A DNA stretch of 5,553 nucleotides, taken from the NCBI GenBank assembly GCA_046153015.1, contig JBJXGF010000270.1, positions 1-5,553 on the forward strand. Direction: 5' to 3'. The notes beneath the pieces are model-generated. The model had not been told where the DNA came from, did not search any database, and saw nothing but the letters and a program-made list of their open reading frames with translations. The number at the start of each line of letters is the position of its first letter. Within the stretch, counting starts at the first letter, position 1. This document shows positions 1 to 5,553 of the stretch, in pieces. The position numbers were made by a program, and so were the translations under genes. The stretch comes from JBJXGF01 sp046153015 (lineage in GTDB: Bacteria > Actinomycetota > Acidimicrobiia > Acidimicrobiales > CAIXPF01).

Positions 1-2
1 GG

Positions 3-266
3 CGAGCGGTGACGCTCCGGCCCAGGATTACGGTCGTGGAACCCGAGCGTGCGCTCGTGTGGCTCGGCCACCTCGTCCTCCCCGGGCTTCTCGACGGCGA
101 GCACTCCTTCGCCCTCCAACCCACCGCAGCCGGCGCCGACATCACCCACGCCGAGACCTTCCGGGGGTTGCTCGTCAAGCCGATGCGCCGTTCGATCGTC
201 GAGCAGACCACCGCCGGGATGAACGCCATGAACGGGGCGCTCAAGGCCCGAGCGGAGCACCCCTAG
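3..266 (+). CDS. SRPBCC (START/polyketide-cyclase-like) protein, 3' part
   Basis: This is the C-terminal 87 residues of a gene whose start lies left of the window. The frame is open to the left edge, and the GTG at 9 is probably an internal valine rather than a start. The pattern matches the end of SRPBCC-domain proteins: a strand with VVEPERALVW, then LPGLLDGEHSFAL, an ETFRGLLV segment, and a long C-terminal helix ending GMNAMNGALKARAE. In full-length members (about 140-160 residues) this helix closes over a hydrophobic pocket within a helix-grip fold. These proteins bind or process small hydrophobic ligands, and the specific ligand cannot be read from sequence. No signal peptide or membrane segment is visible in this part. 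The gene converges on the acetyltransferase at 305. The family assignment is by recognition of pattern; the function remains open. Confidence 0.8.
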   Translation, partial: RAVTLRPRITVVEPERALVWLGHLVLPGLLDGEHSFALQPTAAGADITHAETFRGLLVKPMRRSIVEQTTAGMNAMNGALKARAEHP

Positions 267-277
267 CCTGAGGCAGC

Positions 278-301
278 GGGCGCCGGCGACCCCGGCAGCC
301 C
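278..301. terminator. Possible bidirectional hairpin terminator between convergent genes
   Basis: The 38-bp gap between two convergent stop codons contains GGGC-GCCGG (278-286), a 5-base loop (287-291), and CCGGC-A-GCCC (292-301). This gives a 9-bp GC stem with one bulged A at 297. No T tract follows on either strand, so it is not a canonical intrinsic terminator. Its position between converging genes is the main support, and GC-rich sequence forms such stems by chance fairly often. Confidence 0.35.
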
Positions 302-304
302 CCG

Positions 305-820
305 TCACACCCCGGTGTCGGCCTGCTCCGCGTTGGCGTCCGCGGTGAGGAGTCGGGCGTACCACACCTGCGGCGCCCCAGTGAACCCGGCCTTCTCGTA
401 AGCAGCGCGGGCTGGGGCATGGCCGGGGTCACCCCCGGTGGCGACAATGGCGAGGTCGATGCCGCGGGCGCGCATCTCCTCGAGGGCGAGATCGGTGAGC
501 AGGGTGGCGATGCCTCGGCGTTGGGCGGTGGGGTCGACGGCGATCATGTAGATCTCGCCGGAGCGTGCGTCGGTGTCGAAGACGACGTTGACGAACCCCG
601 TGACGACCCCGTCCGTCGTGGCGACCCAGGTCTCGTGGCGTTCGAGCGCGTCGCGCACCGACGCCGCCTGGTCGGTGCGCCAATCGGGGTGGACTCGCCG
701 GTACAACCGATCGCCGAGAATCGCCCGGGACGACGCGAACACCGGTTCCCAGGCGGCGAGGGACAGCTCGACGACCCGGTCGGTGTCGGCTGGGTGGAAC
801 GTCCGGATGGTGGTTGGCAT
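305..820 (-). CDS. GNAT-family N-acetyltransferase
   Basis: This is a complete 171-residue cytoplasmic protein of usual GNAT length. These enzymes move the acetyl group of acetyl-CoA to an amine on a small molecule or protein. The acetyl-CoA binding signature is clear: strand EIYMIAVDP (residues 89-97) followed by the pyrophosphate loop QRRGIA (100-105) and the helix LLTDLALEEM. The C-terminal motif ARAAYEKAGF (137-146) supplies the tyrosine (Y141) that often acts as general acid. The ATG at 820 is chosen because MPTTIRTFHPADTDRV is the classic GNAT beginning and an AGGA lies 9 bases upstream; the same frame runs much further upstream only as a shadow of the methyltransferase gene. It begins 20 bp after the methyltransferase stop, so the two are probably co-transcribed. 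The substrate is unknown. Confidence 0.9.
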   Translation of the reverse strand: MPTTIRTFHPADTDRVVELSLAAWEPVFASSRAILGDRLYRRVHPDWRTDQAASVRDALERHETWVATTDGVVTGFVNVVFDTDARSGEIYMIAVDPTAQRRGIATLLTDLALEEMRARGIDLAIVATGGDPGHAPARAAYEKAGFTGAPQVWYARLLTADANAEQADTGV

Positions 821-840
821 GACGGCGGGTCCTGGTCTGA

Positions 841-1761
841 TCAGCGGCTGAGGGCAGCCGCGACGGCGGCGATGTGCTCGTGGTCGGTGCCGCAGCAACC
901 GCCCACCACTCGCAGGTCCAGCGTGGCGTGAAGCTGGTCGTAGAGGCGAGCCAGTTCGGCGATGTCGCCGCGATCGAGCTCGGTGGCGGCGTCGAGCTCG
1001 GCGTGGCTGAGCCGGGAGGCGTTGGCTCGGATGCCTTGGATCCGGGCCGACCATGGCGCTGCGGTGTCGATGGCGTCGGCGAAGTGGGTGGGATGGGCGC
1101 AGTTGACCATGTAGTAGGCCGGTGCGGCCCCGGTCAGTCGGTCGACCTCGCCAATGGCGTCGCCGAGCGACTGGCCCGAGGGCAGCCGGCCGTCGGTCTC
1201 CACCGTGAAGGAGATCACGACGGGCAGGTTGACGGCTGCGGCTGCGCGAGTGATGCCGGCGGCTTCTTCGGCGTAGGTCATGGTGATGGCGCTGATCATG
1301 TGCGCGCCCGCCTCGGCGAAGGCCCGGGCCTGCAGCCCGTGGTACGCGGCGGCTTCGGACGCCGACATGACGGCGCCGACCACGTAGCCGTCGCCGCGAG
1401 GCCCGATGACGCCGTTCACGACCGCCTGCACGTGAGGGCGTTGCGCGGCGAGGTCGGCGACGAACTCGACGGCGCGACGGTTCACGGCGGCCAGGCGGAT
1501 GGGGTCGTAGCCGAGCTTGGCCGCCCAGTCGAGGTTCGCCCGCCACGTCGGGGTGTCCGCCACGATGCCCCGGCCGAGCTGGTCGGCGAGGTCGAAGTAC
1601 GGCGTGTAGTAGCGGCGCAGCGCGTGGCGGCCGTCGTCCCTGTCGAGCAGCGGGAAGGCGGCGAAGTGCGCCAGGTCGATGCCGTCGAGGAACACGAGCG
1701 TGGTCTCGAGGCCGCCGTCGGCGATGAAGGGGCGATCGGCGGTGAGCTGGGGGAGGGTCAT
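841..1761 (-). CDS. Homocysteine S-methyltransferase family protein
   Basis: This is a complete 306-residue protein, matching the size of MmuM-type enzymes. Family members move a methyl group from a donor such as S-methylmethionine, betaine or S-adenosylmethionine to homocysteine, making methionine in the cytoplasm. The TIM-barrel hallmarks are present: DGGLETTL at residues 15-22, the loop NGVIGPRGDGY (116-126), and the zinc-binding cysteines C221 in VNCAHP and C289-C290 in VVGGCCGTD. All three zinc ligands are intact, so the enzyme should be active. The ATG at 1761 has a strong ribosome binding site, AAAGGA (1767-1772 on the plus strand), with a 5-base spacer. The gene leads an apparent operon with the acetyltransferase and is divergent from the alpha/beta hydrolase. 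The methyl donor is not evident, so the gene symbol mmuM is not assigned. Confidence 0.92.
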   Translation of the reverse strand: MTLPQLTADRPFIADGGLETTLVFLDGIDLAHFAAFPLLDRDDGRHALRRYYTPYFDLADQLGRGIVADTPTWRANLDWAAKLGYDPIRLAAVNRRAVEFVADLAAQRPHVQAVVNGVIGPRGDGYVVGAVMSASEAAAYHGLQARAFAEAGAHMISAITMTYAEEAAGITRAAAAVNLPVVISFTVETDGRLPSGQSLGDAIGEVDRLTGAAPAYYMVNCAHPTHFADAIDTAAPWSARIQGIRANASRLSHAELDAATELDRGDIAELARLYDQLHATLDLRVVGGCCGTDHEHIAAVAAALSR

Positions 1762-1766
1762 GGCGG

Positions 1767-1772
1767 TCCTTT
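1767..1772 (-). promoter_or_regulatory. Shine-Dalgarno site of the methyltransferase
   Basis: AAAGGA on the minus strand lies 5 bases before the ATG at 1761. It fixes the start of the methyltransferase and excludes longer starts in the divergent region. Confidence 0.75.
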
Positions 1773-1809
1773 CGTTTGCGAGGTCGTCTGTCGGCCTCTG
1801 TCTCGTGTG

Positions 1810-1850
1810 GCGTGAGAGCGCGCTTCACGGTGTGAGCTGCGCTCTCACGC
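1810..1850. promoter_or_regulatory. Inverted repeat / putative shared operator in the divergent promoter region
   Basis: A perfect 12-bp inverted repeat, GCGTGAGAGCGC (1810-1821) and GCGCTCTCACGC (1839-1850), is separated by 17 bases. Within it are two dyads of the form GTGA-N9-TCAC, at 1812-1828 and 1832-1848. They are exactly 20 bp apart, about two helical turns, so they would face the same side of the DNA. The centre of the repeat is position 1830, and the midpoint of the 139-bp gap between the start codons is 1831. This suggests binding by a dimeric or tetrameric repressor acting on both promoters. As RNA it could also form a strong stem-loop in a leader. The cognate regulator is not in the window, and I cannot identify clear -10 and -35 boxes on either strand. 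Confidence 0.6.
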
Positions 1851-1864
1851 GTGCCTCAGTGAGA

Positions 1865-1881
1865 CGCCGAACCGTTCGGCG
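1865..1881. promoter_or_regulatory. 17-bp perfect palindrome upstream of the hydrolase start
   Basis: CGCCGAAC-C-GTTCGGCG is an 8-bp perfect dyad around a single central base. It ends 19 bases before the hydrolase ATG and 10 bases before its ribosome binding site. It could be a second operator, or in mRNA a stem ending in a small ACCGT loop just ahead of the ribosome site. Its sequence is unrelated to the GTGA-N9-TCAC sites beside it. Confidence 0.45.
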
Positions 1882-1891
1882 CCGAGCCCTT

Positions 1892-1895
1892 GGAG
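1892..1895 (+). promoter_or_regulatory. Shine-Dalgarno site of the hydrolase
   Basis: GGAG lies 5 bases before the ATG at 1901. It supports that start over the in-frame start codons further upstream, which fall inside the methyltransferase gene or the divergent gap. Confidence 0.7.
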
Positions 1896-1900
1896 CACTG

Positions 1901-2656
1901 ATGAAGAAGACGCACGCCACCGACCTGCACACCGAGATCTGGGGCGACGGCACGCCCGTCGTCCTTGTCCACGGCTCCCTGGCGACAGGAGCGGAGGAAT
2001 GGGCGGAGCAGCGGCCGCTCGCCGAGCGCGGCTACCGGCTGATCGTGGCGGACCGCCGCGGCTACGGCTCGAGCCCCGCCCCCGCCGAGGACTACCTCGT
2101 CGACGCCGAGGACGTCGCCGGCCTGATGGGCAGCGGCGCGCACCTCGTGGGGCACTCCTACGGCGGGCTCGGCGCCATGCTCGCCGCCGCCCGCCGCCCC
2201 GAAGCGACCCTCTCCCTCACCCTGCTCGAACCCGCGGCGGCGCACTGCGCGCCCCACGACCAGGCGTGGCAGGGGCTCATCGAGGAGGTCCGTTCCCTGT
2301 GGCAGACCGACCTTTCCGACCGCGACTGGGTCGTGCGCTTCCTCAAGGCCGTCGGCAGCGACCCCGACGAGCTGCCGCCGGAGTTCCTCGACCTCGCCGA
2401 GGCCACCGTGCCGGTGCTCCGCAACGGCCGGTTCTTCGCCGACGCAGCCCTTCCCCTCGAGGAGCTGCACGACGCGCCGTTCCCCAAGCTCGTCGTGTCC
2501 GGCGGCCACCACCCAGGCTTCGAAGCCATGTCGGTCGACCTCGCCCGCCGCATCGGCGCGCAGCATCTGGTCGTTGCGGGCGCCGGCCACGAGATCCAGT
2601 TCACCGGGCAGGCCCTCAACGACGTTCTCGCCACGTGCTGGATCGGCCGCAAGTGA
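1901..2656 (+). CDS. Alpha/beta hydrolase
   Basis: This is a complete 251-residue protein, normal for a compact alpha/beta-hydrolase fold enzyme. Such enzymes cleave esters, amides, epoxides or C-C bonds of small molecules; the substrate here is unknown. The visible signatures are VVLVHGS (20-26, oxyanion loop), VADRRGYGSS (49-58), the nucleophile elbow GHSYGG (84-89) with Ser86, and GAGHE (227-231) with catalytic His230. The usual acid is unclear: where a G-x-x-D motif is expected after strand 7, the sequence reads SGGHHPG (200-206). Glu110 in LTLLEPAA, at the end of strand 6, is a candidate for a relocated acid. There is no signal peptide, so it is likely cytoplasmic. It is divergent from the methyltransferase and probably co-transcribed with the VOC gene 49 bp downstream. 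Confidence 0.9.
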   Translation: MKKTHATDLHTEIWGDGTPVVLVHGSLATGAEEWAEQRPLAERGYRLIVADRRGYGSSPAPAEDYLVDAEDVAGLMGSGAHLVGHSYGGLGAMLAAARRPEATLSLTLLEPAAAHCAPHDQAWQGLIEEVRSLWQTDLSDRDWVVRFLKAVGSDPDELPPEFLDLAEATVPVLRNGRFFADAALPLEELHDAPFPKLVVSGGHHPGFEAMSVDLARRIGAQHLVVAGAGHEIQFTGQALNDVLATCWIGRK

Positions 2657-2705
2657 GCTCGCCGCAGACCGCGAGGCGGCCGCCCCGGAGTTCGACCGTG
2701 ATGGC

Positions 2706-2984
2706 ATGAGGCTCAACCACCTCAACCTACGCGTGCAGGACCCAGCGGCCTGCCGGGCGTTCTACGAAGCTCACGTCCGGTTCCGCCACGTGCCCCTGCC
2801 CGCCGGCTTCCACATCGGGTTCACGATGTCCGCCGCCGAAGCGGTCGTCACGCTCCACCAACGACTCGCGGCCCACACCCGAGTCGGGCCGCTGGAGGAC
2901 TACCGGCCCAACGAGGCCTACATCACGTTCCGCTGCTGGGACCCCGACGGCGCCGAGATCGAGGTCTTCTGGGACGACACCTGA
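2706..2984 (+). CDS. VOC/glyoxalase-fold protein, unusually short
   Basis: This open frame of 92 residues belongs to the vicinal-oxygen-chelate superfamily, which contains metal-dependent enzymes (glyoxalase I, dioxygenases) and resistance proteins. The N-terminal strand and helix are typical: MRLNHLNLRVQDPAACRAFY. The second beta-alpha-beta-beta-beta module also looks complete, from FHIGFTM (35-41) to the closing strand DGAEIEVFWD (81-90). Possible metal ligands are His5, His36 and Glu86. Normal single-domain members have about 115-140 residues; here the three strands after the first helix appear to be missing between about residues 25 and 33. The ATG at 2706 is chosen on homology, because the only nearby GGAG (2687-2690) is 15 bases away. 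The ATG at 2701 leads to a stop after two codons. The gene may be a decayed copy or a genuine minimal form. Confidence 0.72.
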   Translation: MRLNHLNLRVQDPAACRAFYEAHVRFRHVPLPAGFHIGFTMSAAEAVVTLHQRLAAHTRVGPLEDYRPNEAYITFRCWDPDGAEIEVFWDDT

Positions 2985-3065
2985 ACCGGTCGCACGCCGT
3001 TCGAACATCGCGCAGCTGCAAACCTTCGCGCCGACTGGCGAGCGGCGGGGCCCCGTTCGGGAAGT
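2985..3065. other. Convergent intergenic gap, no clear terminator
   Basis: These 81 bp separate the VOC gene from the converging ATPase gene. They contain only short palindromes without loops or T tracts (GTTCGAAC at 2999-3006 and CGGGGCCCCG at 3046-3055) and a 4-bp stem at 3029-3040. I see no convincing terminator, promoter or small gene. Confidence 0.5.
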
Positions 3066-3947
3066 TCAGAAGTTGACGTCCCAGGTCGTGGGCTGTTCGG
3101 GTTGATAGGAGCAGTAGATGCCGGTGGATACCGACCGGTGCAGATGGCGGGCGAGCGGCTGGTGCAGCTTCTCGAGCATCCGGATCGCGGACCGGACCCG
3201 GTGGGTGACCGCCGAGCGGGCCCGTTCGGCGGTGTCACCAGCTCGGCGCGTCTTGCCGCCGCGGCCCAGCGCCGCGCTCAGGGTGTCGACCACCGCGTCG
3301 AACTCGGCCTGCGCCCGCTCGGCGCGGACGAAGTCGTTGTCGGCCTCGGCCTCGTCGATCTGGGCTTGCAGGTCACGGATGCGGGCTTCGTAGCTCCTGC
3401 GGGCCGCGGCGTCGATCACCTCACCCGTGGAGCGCTGCTCCACCGCGGCGCCCATGAGATCGAGGCAGTGGATCTCCCGGCCAGGCTCGGCCACCAGCCG
3501 GGCGATGGTCTCGATGCCTTTCGACGTGCGGACCGTCACCCGCCGGCCGGCGTAGGCGACCTCCCACGCGTCACCGGTGCGGCGCATCCTGGGGCGAGAC
3601 TCCGACGCCTCCTCGGCTCTGGGCACAGGCCGGCGCCGCAGATCGGCGATCAAGGACTGCACCGTCGTCAACACGTCCCGCGCCGACAACGCAGGCGCCT
3701 CCGTGTCGGGCAGCGGGACCAGCGAGAAGCCGTTCGCGGCGACCAACGTGGCGGGAGGCAGGGTGGTGACCGTGGCCGCCAGTGGTTCCCAAGCCGGGTG
3801 ACCGGCGCGTTGGGCGACAGCCCCGGCGGCGTCGACGAGCATGCGTACGTTCGCCAAGGACCGCTGTTCGATGATCTGGCCCCGCAGCAGCTCGAGCGCG
3901 TCCAGGGCGGCGGCCAGGTCACCCTGCAGCAGACGGCAGTAGGCCAG
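3066..3947 (-). CDS. ATPase fragment C: C-terminal actinobacterial domain
   Basis: This segment lies in the same frame as fragment B, separated only by the TAA at 3948-3950. Codons between the stop and the first usable start (TTG at 3857) still read as good protein: LAYCRLLQGDLAAALDALEL. That means the frame was once continuous. Counted from the TTG, the conserved domain spans roughly residues 92-263. It includes WEVAYAGRRVTVRTSKGIETIARLV, a REIHCLDL segment, a charged, probably coiled-coil stretch (about 155-197), the AERARSAVTHRVRSAIRML helix, and the ending STGIYCSYQPEQPTTWDV. This domain ends many actinobacterial ATPase and adenylate-cyclase regulators; its exact role is not known to me. 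If expressed alone it would lack the NTPase core. Confidence 0.8.
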   Translation of the reverse strand: MAYCRLLQGDLAAALDALELLRGQIIEQRSLANVRMLVDAAGAVAQRAGHPAWEPLAATVTTLPPATLVAANGFSLVPLPDTEAPALSARDVLTTVQSLIADLRRRPVPRAEEASESRPRMRRTGDAWEVAYAGRRVTVRTSKGIETIARLVAEPGREIHCLDLMGAAVEQRSTGEVIDAAARRSYEARIRDLQAQIDEAEADNDFVRAERAQAEFDAVVDTLSAALGRGGKTRRAGDTAERARSAVTHRVRSAIRMLEKLHQPLARHLHRSVSTGIYCSYQPEQPTTWDVNF

Positions 3948-3950
3948 TTA
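3948..3950 (-). other. In-frame premature TAA in the ATPase gene
   Basis: The TAA falls between GIAANLR and LAYCRLLQGDL in one otherwise open frame. A single change from TAC or TAT (Tyr) would explain it. Confidence 0.8.
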
Positions 3951-4538
3951 CCGGAGGTTGGCGGCGATGCCGTTGGCATAGCGTGCTTCGTGACACGCTG
4001 CGAGCGACGCCTCGATCAGCGCCGCCTTGTCGCGTCGCTCCGTCCGCACGGCGATCCACGCGCGCACCGCCGAGGCCCACACGGCGGTCAGCGTGGCGCC
4101 CGCAGCGTCGGCCTCCCGGGAGGCGACTTCGATCGCGGCGAGCGCGGCGTCGACATCCCCGGCGTCGGCGCGGAGCTGCGCCCGTCCGAGCTCCAACTCC
4201 AGCGCCAGCGGCACGAGGCCCAATTGGCGGGCGATGGCGGCTGCGTCTGCGTAGGCCTCCTCGGCCGTGCCGCGGTCCCCCAACGACACGGAGCACTCGC
4301 CGATCGCCTGGCGCAGCGTCACCGCGGCCAGAGCAGGTTCGGTCACGGCCGCGAGCGCCTCGCCGGCCAACTGGAGGCCTCGTCGAGGGTCGCCAGCAAG
4401 GTTCTCGCCGTTGGCGAGGGTCGCCGCGGCTTCCGCGGCGCCCGGCGCTCCCGAATGCAGCGCCGCGGGCCAGCGGTCGAACACGCGTCGAGCCAAGACC
4501 AGCACATTGACGGCTCGACCCTGTTCGATGACCCACAA
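3948..4538 (-). CDS. ATPase fragment B: helical repeat (TPR-like) region
   Basis: This segment continues the ATPase in a frame shifted by one base. It starts at WVIEQGRAVNVLVLARR and ends at NGIAANLR followed by TAA. It is alanine-rich with repeated amphipathic helix pairs, for example RRGLQLAGEALAAV, EEAYADAAAIARQLG, DVDAALAAIEVASREADAAG. This resembles the TPR-like sensor arms of STAND proteins. The TTG at 4538 is the first possible start but has no convincing ribosome site. It is treated as an internal part of the broken gene rather than a separate gene. Confidence 0.72.
   Translation of the reverse strand: MWVIEQGRAVNVLVLARRVFDRWPAALHSGAPGAAEAAATLANGENLAGDPRRGLQLAGEALAAVTEPALAAVTLRQAIGECSVSLGDRGTAEEAYADAAAIARQLGLVPLALELELGRAQLRADAGDVDAALAAIEVASREADAAGATLTAVWASAVRAWIAVRTERRDKAALIEASLAACHEARYANGIAANLR
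4537..4538 (-). other. Frameshift site (one extra base) in the ATPase gene
   Basis: On the minus strand the sequence reads CTG CTT GTG GGT in the upstream frame. Removing one T gives CTG CTG TGG GTC, which joins SLCAGL to LWVIEQGR smoothly. No slippery heptamer is present, so programmed frameshifting is unlikely. Confidence 0.75.
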
Positions 4539-5553
4539 GCAGGCCGGCGCACAGCGACAGGGCGCGGGTCGGTTCCTGGTCGCGCTCGAGGCACCACCGA
4601 ATCGCCGACGCGATCTCGTCGAACTGCTCGACGGCCGCTCGCAACGACGCCGGCCCCCACGCTTGATCGTCGCTGGTCAGGCGTTGCCAGGCCGCCGCCA
4701 CGACGTCGTCCACGAACTGGTCGTAGCGGTCCTCGAAGTCGCCCCTGGCCCGAAGCCGCGCCACGGCGAAGCGGCGCACGACGTCGAGCAGCCGGTACCG
4801 GGAGGTGTCGTCGGTGGTGTCGACCGACACCAGCGATGCGTGCACCAACTCATCGAGCGCCTCGTCGAACGACGCGCCGGCCCCGCTCAGGCGCCGAGCG
4901 GTGTCGCGAGTGAACTCCCCGCTGAGCACCGCCAACCGCTCCAACAGGTCGACCTCCTGCGCGCGCAGCCGGTCGGTCGACCAGGCGATCAGGTCCGACA
5001 CGCTCCGATGCCGGCCTGGCCCGCGGAACCGCGGCCGGTTGAGCACGTCGAGGCCGTCCTCCACCCGGGCCAACAGCTCAGCCACGCTCGACGTGCGAGC
5101 GCGTGCCGCGGCGATCTCCACGGCCAGCGGCAGTCCGTCCAGGCGGGCGCACAGGCGGATCACGGTCTCGATGTCTCGCTCGCTGATCGACGCCCCCGCG
5201 TCCCGGGCTCGGGCCAGGAACAGCTGCACGACCGGCGAGCGAGCCGCCGCAGGGTCATCGACCGAGGGCACCGCCAGCGGCGCCAGGGCGAGGACCGTCT
5301 CGCCCGGCAGATCGAGCGGCGAACGGCTGGTCGCCAACACCGTCGGCATCTCGCAGCTCTCGAGCAAGCGGCCCGTCACCGCGGCGGCGTCGTCGAGCAC
5401 GTGCTCGCAGTTGTCGGCGATCACCAGCGCCGGCTGATCGGCCGGGGAACTGAGCAGCGCCTCGAAGGACGCGAAGCCGAGCTGTGCGGCGAAGCGGCCC
5501 GCCACCGACTCGGGATCATCGACCCGGGCCAGGTCGACGAAGCGCACCCCGAG
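4537..5553 (-). CDS. ATPase fragment A: NTPase core (partial, frame continues off window)
   Basis: This segment of 339 codons is open at the right edge; the GTG at 5547 is an internal valine. It begins VRFVDLARVDDPESVAGRFA, which normally follows shortly after the Walker A loop and its helix, so that loop should lie just beyond the window. Counting from the GTG, it shows Walker B-like ALVIADNCEHVLDD (40-53), the TSR motif in LATSRSPLDLPGE (71-83), RLDGLPLAVEIAAAR (135-149), and a winged-helix-like stretch ending YRLLDVVRRFAVARL (251-265). The frame formally stays open to 3919, but after CAGLL (about 4537) it becomes arginine-rich and meaningless, while the neighbouring frame continues the protein. 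Role: nucleotide-dependent switch of a regulator. Confidence 0.8.

Larger units (their letters stand above)
3066..5553 (-). pseudogene. Large STAND-type ATPase regulator, C-terminal part, broken by a frameshift and a stop
   Basis: Reading leftward from the right edge, three open segments join into one protein of about 828 residues once one extra base near 4537 and the TAA at 3948-3950 are discounted (2488 bases minus one is divisible by three). The order is an NTPase core with Walker B-like LVIADNCEHVLDD and LATSRSPL, a GLPLAVE segment, a helical repeat region, and an actinobacterial C-terminal domain ending TGIYCSYQP. This arrangement is known in large signal-transduction ATPases whose N-terminus carries a DNA-binding (BTAD/OmpR type) or adenylate-cyclase domain. 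Here the N-terminus and the Walker A loop lie outside the window. Apart from the two lesions the sequence looks well preserved, so either inactivation was recent or the lesions are sequencing or assembly errors. Confidence 0.8.

Noticed and set aside
874..1815. Long plus-strand open frame opposite the methyltransferase (313 codons)
   Set aside because: It is the mirror of a well-recognised gene on the minus strand; its Gly/Val/Arg-rich translation has no domain pattern, as expected for antisense frames in GC-rich DNA.
821..1828. Extension of the acetyltransferase frame upstream to make a 507-codon protein
   Set aside because: The upstream part is arginine-rich out-of-frame reading of the methyltransferase gene; the true start is the ATG at 820.
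1812..1848. CRP/FNR-type site from the TGTGA/TCAC elements
   Set aside because: CRP sites have a 6-base spacer between TGTGA and TCACA; the dyads here have 9 bases between GTGA and TCAC, and the inner pair has 3 in opposite orientation.
1869..1878. LexA-type SOS box (GAAC...GTTC) before the hydrolase; similar GTTCGAAC at 2999-3006
   Set aside because: The actinobacterial LexA site needs four bases between GAAC and GTTC. Here there is one base, and at 2999 the order is reversed with no spacer.
1762..1900. SAM or cobalamin riboswitch in the leader of the methyltransferase
   Set aside because: The region is short, and I see no conserved cobalamin-box or SAM riboswitch core; only simple inverted repeats are present.
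3919..4536. Continuation of the ATPase in its first frame down to 3919
   Set aside because: After CAGLL the translation becomes Arg/Gly-rich and loses all helical-repeat pattern, whereas the neighbouring frame continues a sensible alanine-rich helical protein.
3102..4913. 603-codon plus-strand open frame opposite the ATPase gene
   Set aside because: Antisense shadow: low-complexity Arg/Gly/His-rich translation with no recognisable motif. The minus strand carries clear ATPase and C-terminal domain signatures.

Overview
The window is very GC-rich and densely coded, with strong third-position G/C. It looks like a high-GC actinobacterium. The best taxonomic clue is the C-terminal domain of the large ATPase at the right end, a type common in Actinobacteria and Acidimicrobiia. 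No more precise assignment can be made from the sequence alone. There are no RNA genes, CRISPR arrays, insertion sequences or prophage genes.

Layout from left to right. (1) Positions 3-266 (+) hold the 3' end of an SRPBCC (START/polyketide-cyclase-like) protein. (2) A 38-bp convergent gap contains a bulged GC hairpin that may act as a terminator. (3) An apparent two-gene operon on the minus strand, read right to left, comprises a homocysteine S-methyltransferase (841-1761) and a GNAT N-acetyltransferase (305-820), 20 bp apart. (4) A 139-bp divergent intergenic region (1762-1900) holds a perfect 12-bp inverted repeat, made of two GTGA-N9-TCAC sites 20 bp apart and centred almost exactly midway between the two start codons. 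A separate 17-bp palindrome sits close to the hydrolase start. (5) An apparent two-gene operon on the plus strand comprises an alpha/beta hydrolase (1901-2656) and a very short VOC/glyoxalase-fold protein (2706-2984). (6) The rest of the window (3066-5553, minus strand) is the C-terminal 828 codons or so of a large STAND-type ATPase regulator. It is interrupted by a +1 frameshift near 4537 and an in-frame TAA at 3948-3950.

How the genes may fit together: the divergent layout and the centred repeat suggest that the methyltransferase/acetyltransferase pair and the hydrolase/VOC pair share a regulator, which is not encoded in the window. The substrates of all four enzymes are unknown. The broken ATPase and the shortened VOC protein lie side by side, so local gene decay is possible. 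Assembly error is an equally good explanation for the two ATPase lesions. I do not see a convincing new biological system here; the divergent operator region and the internally shortened VOC protein are the most worthwhile leads.
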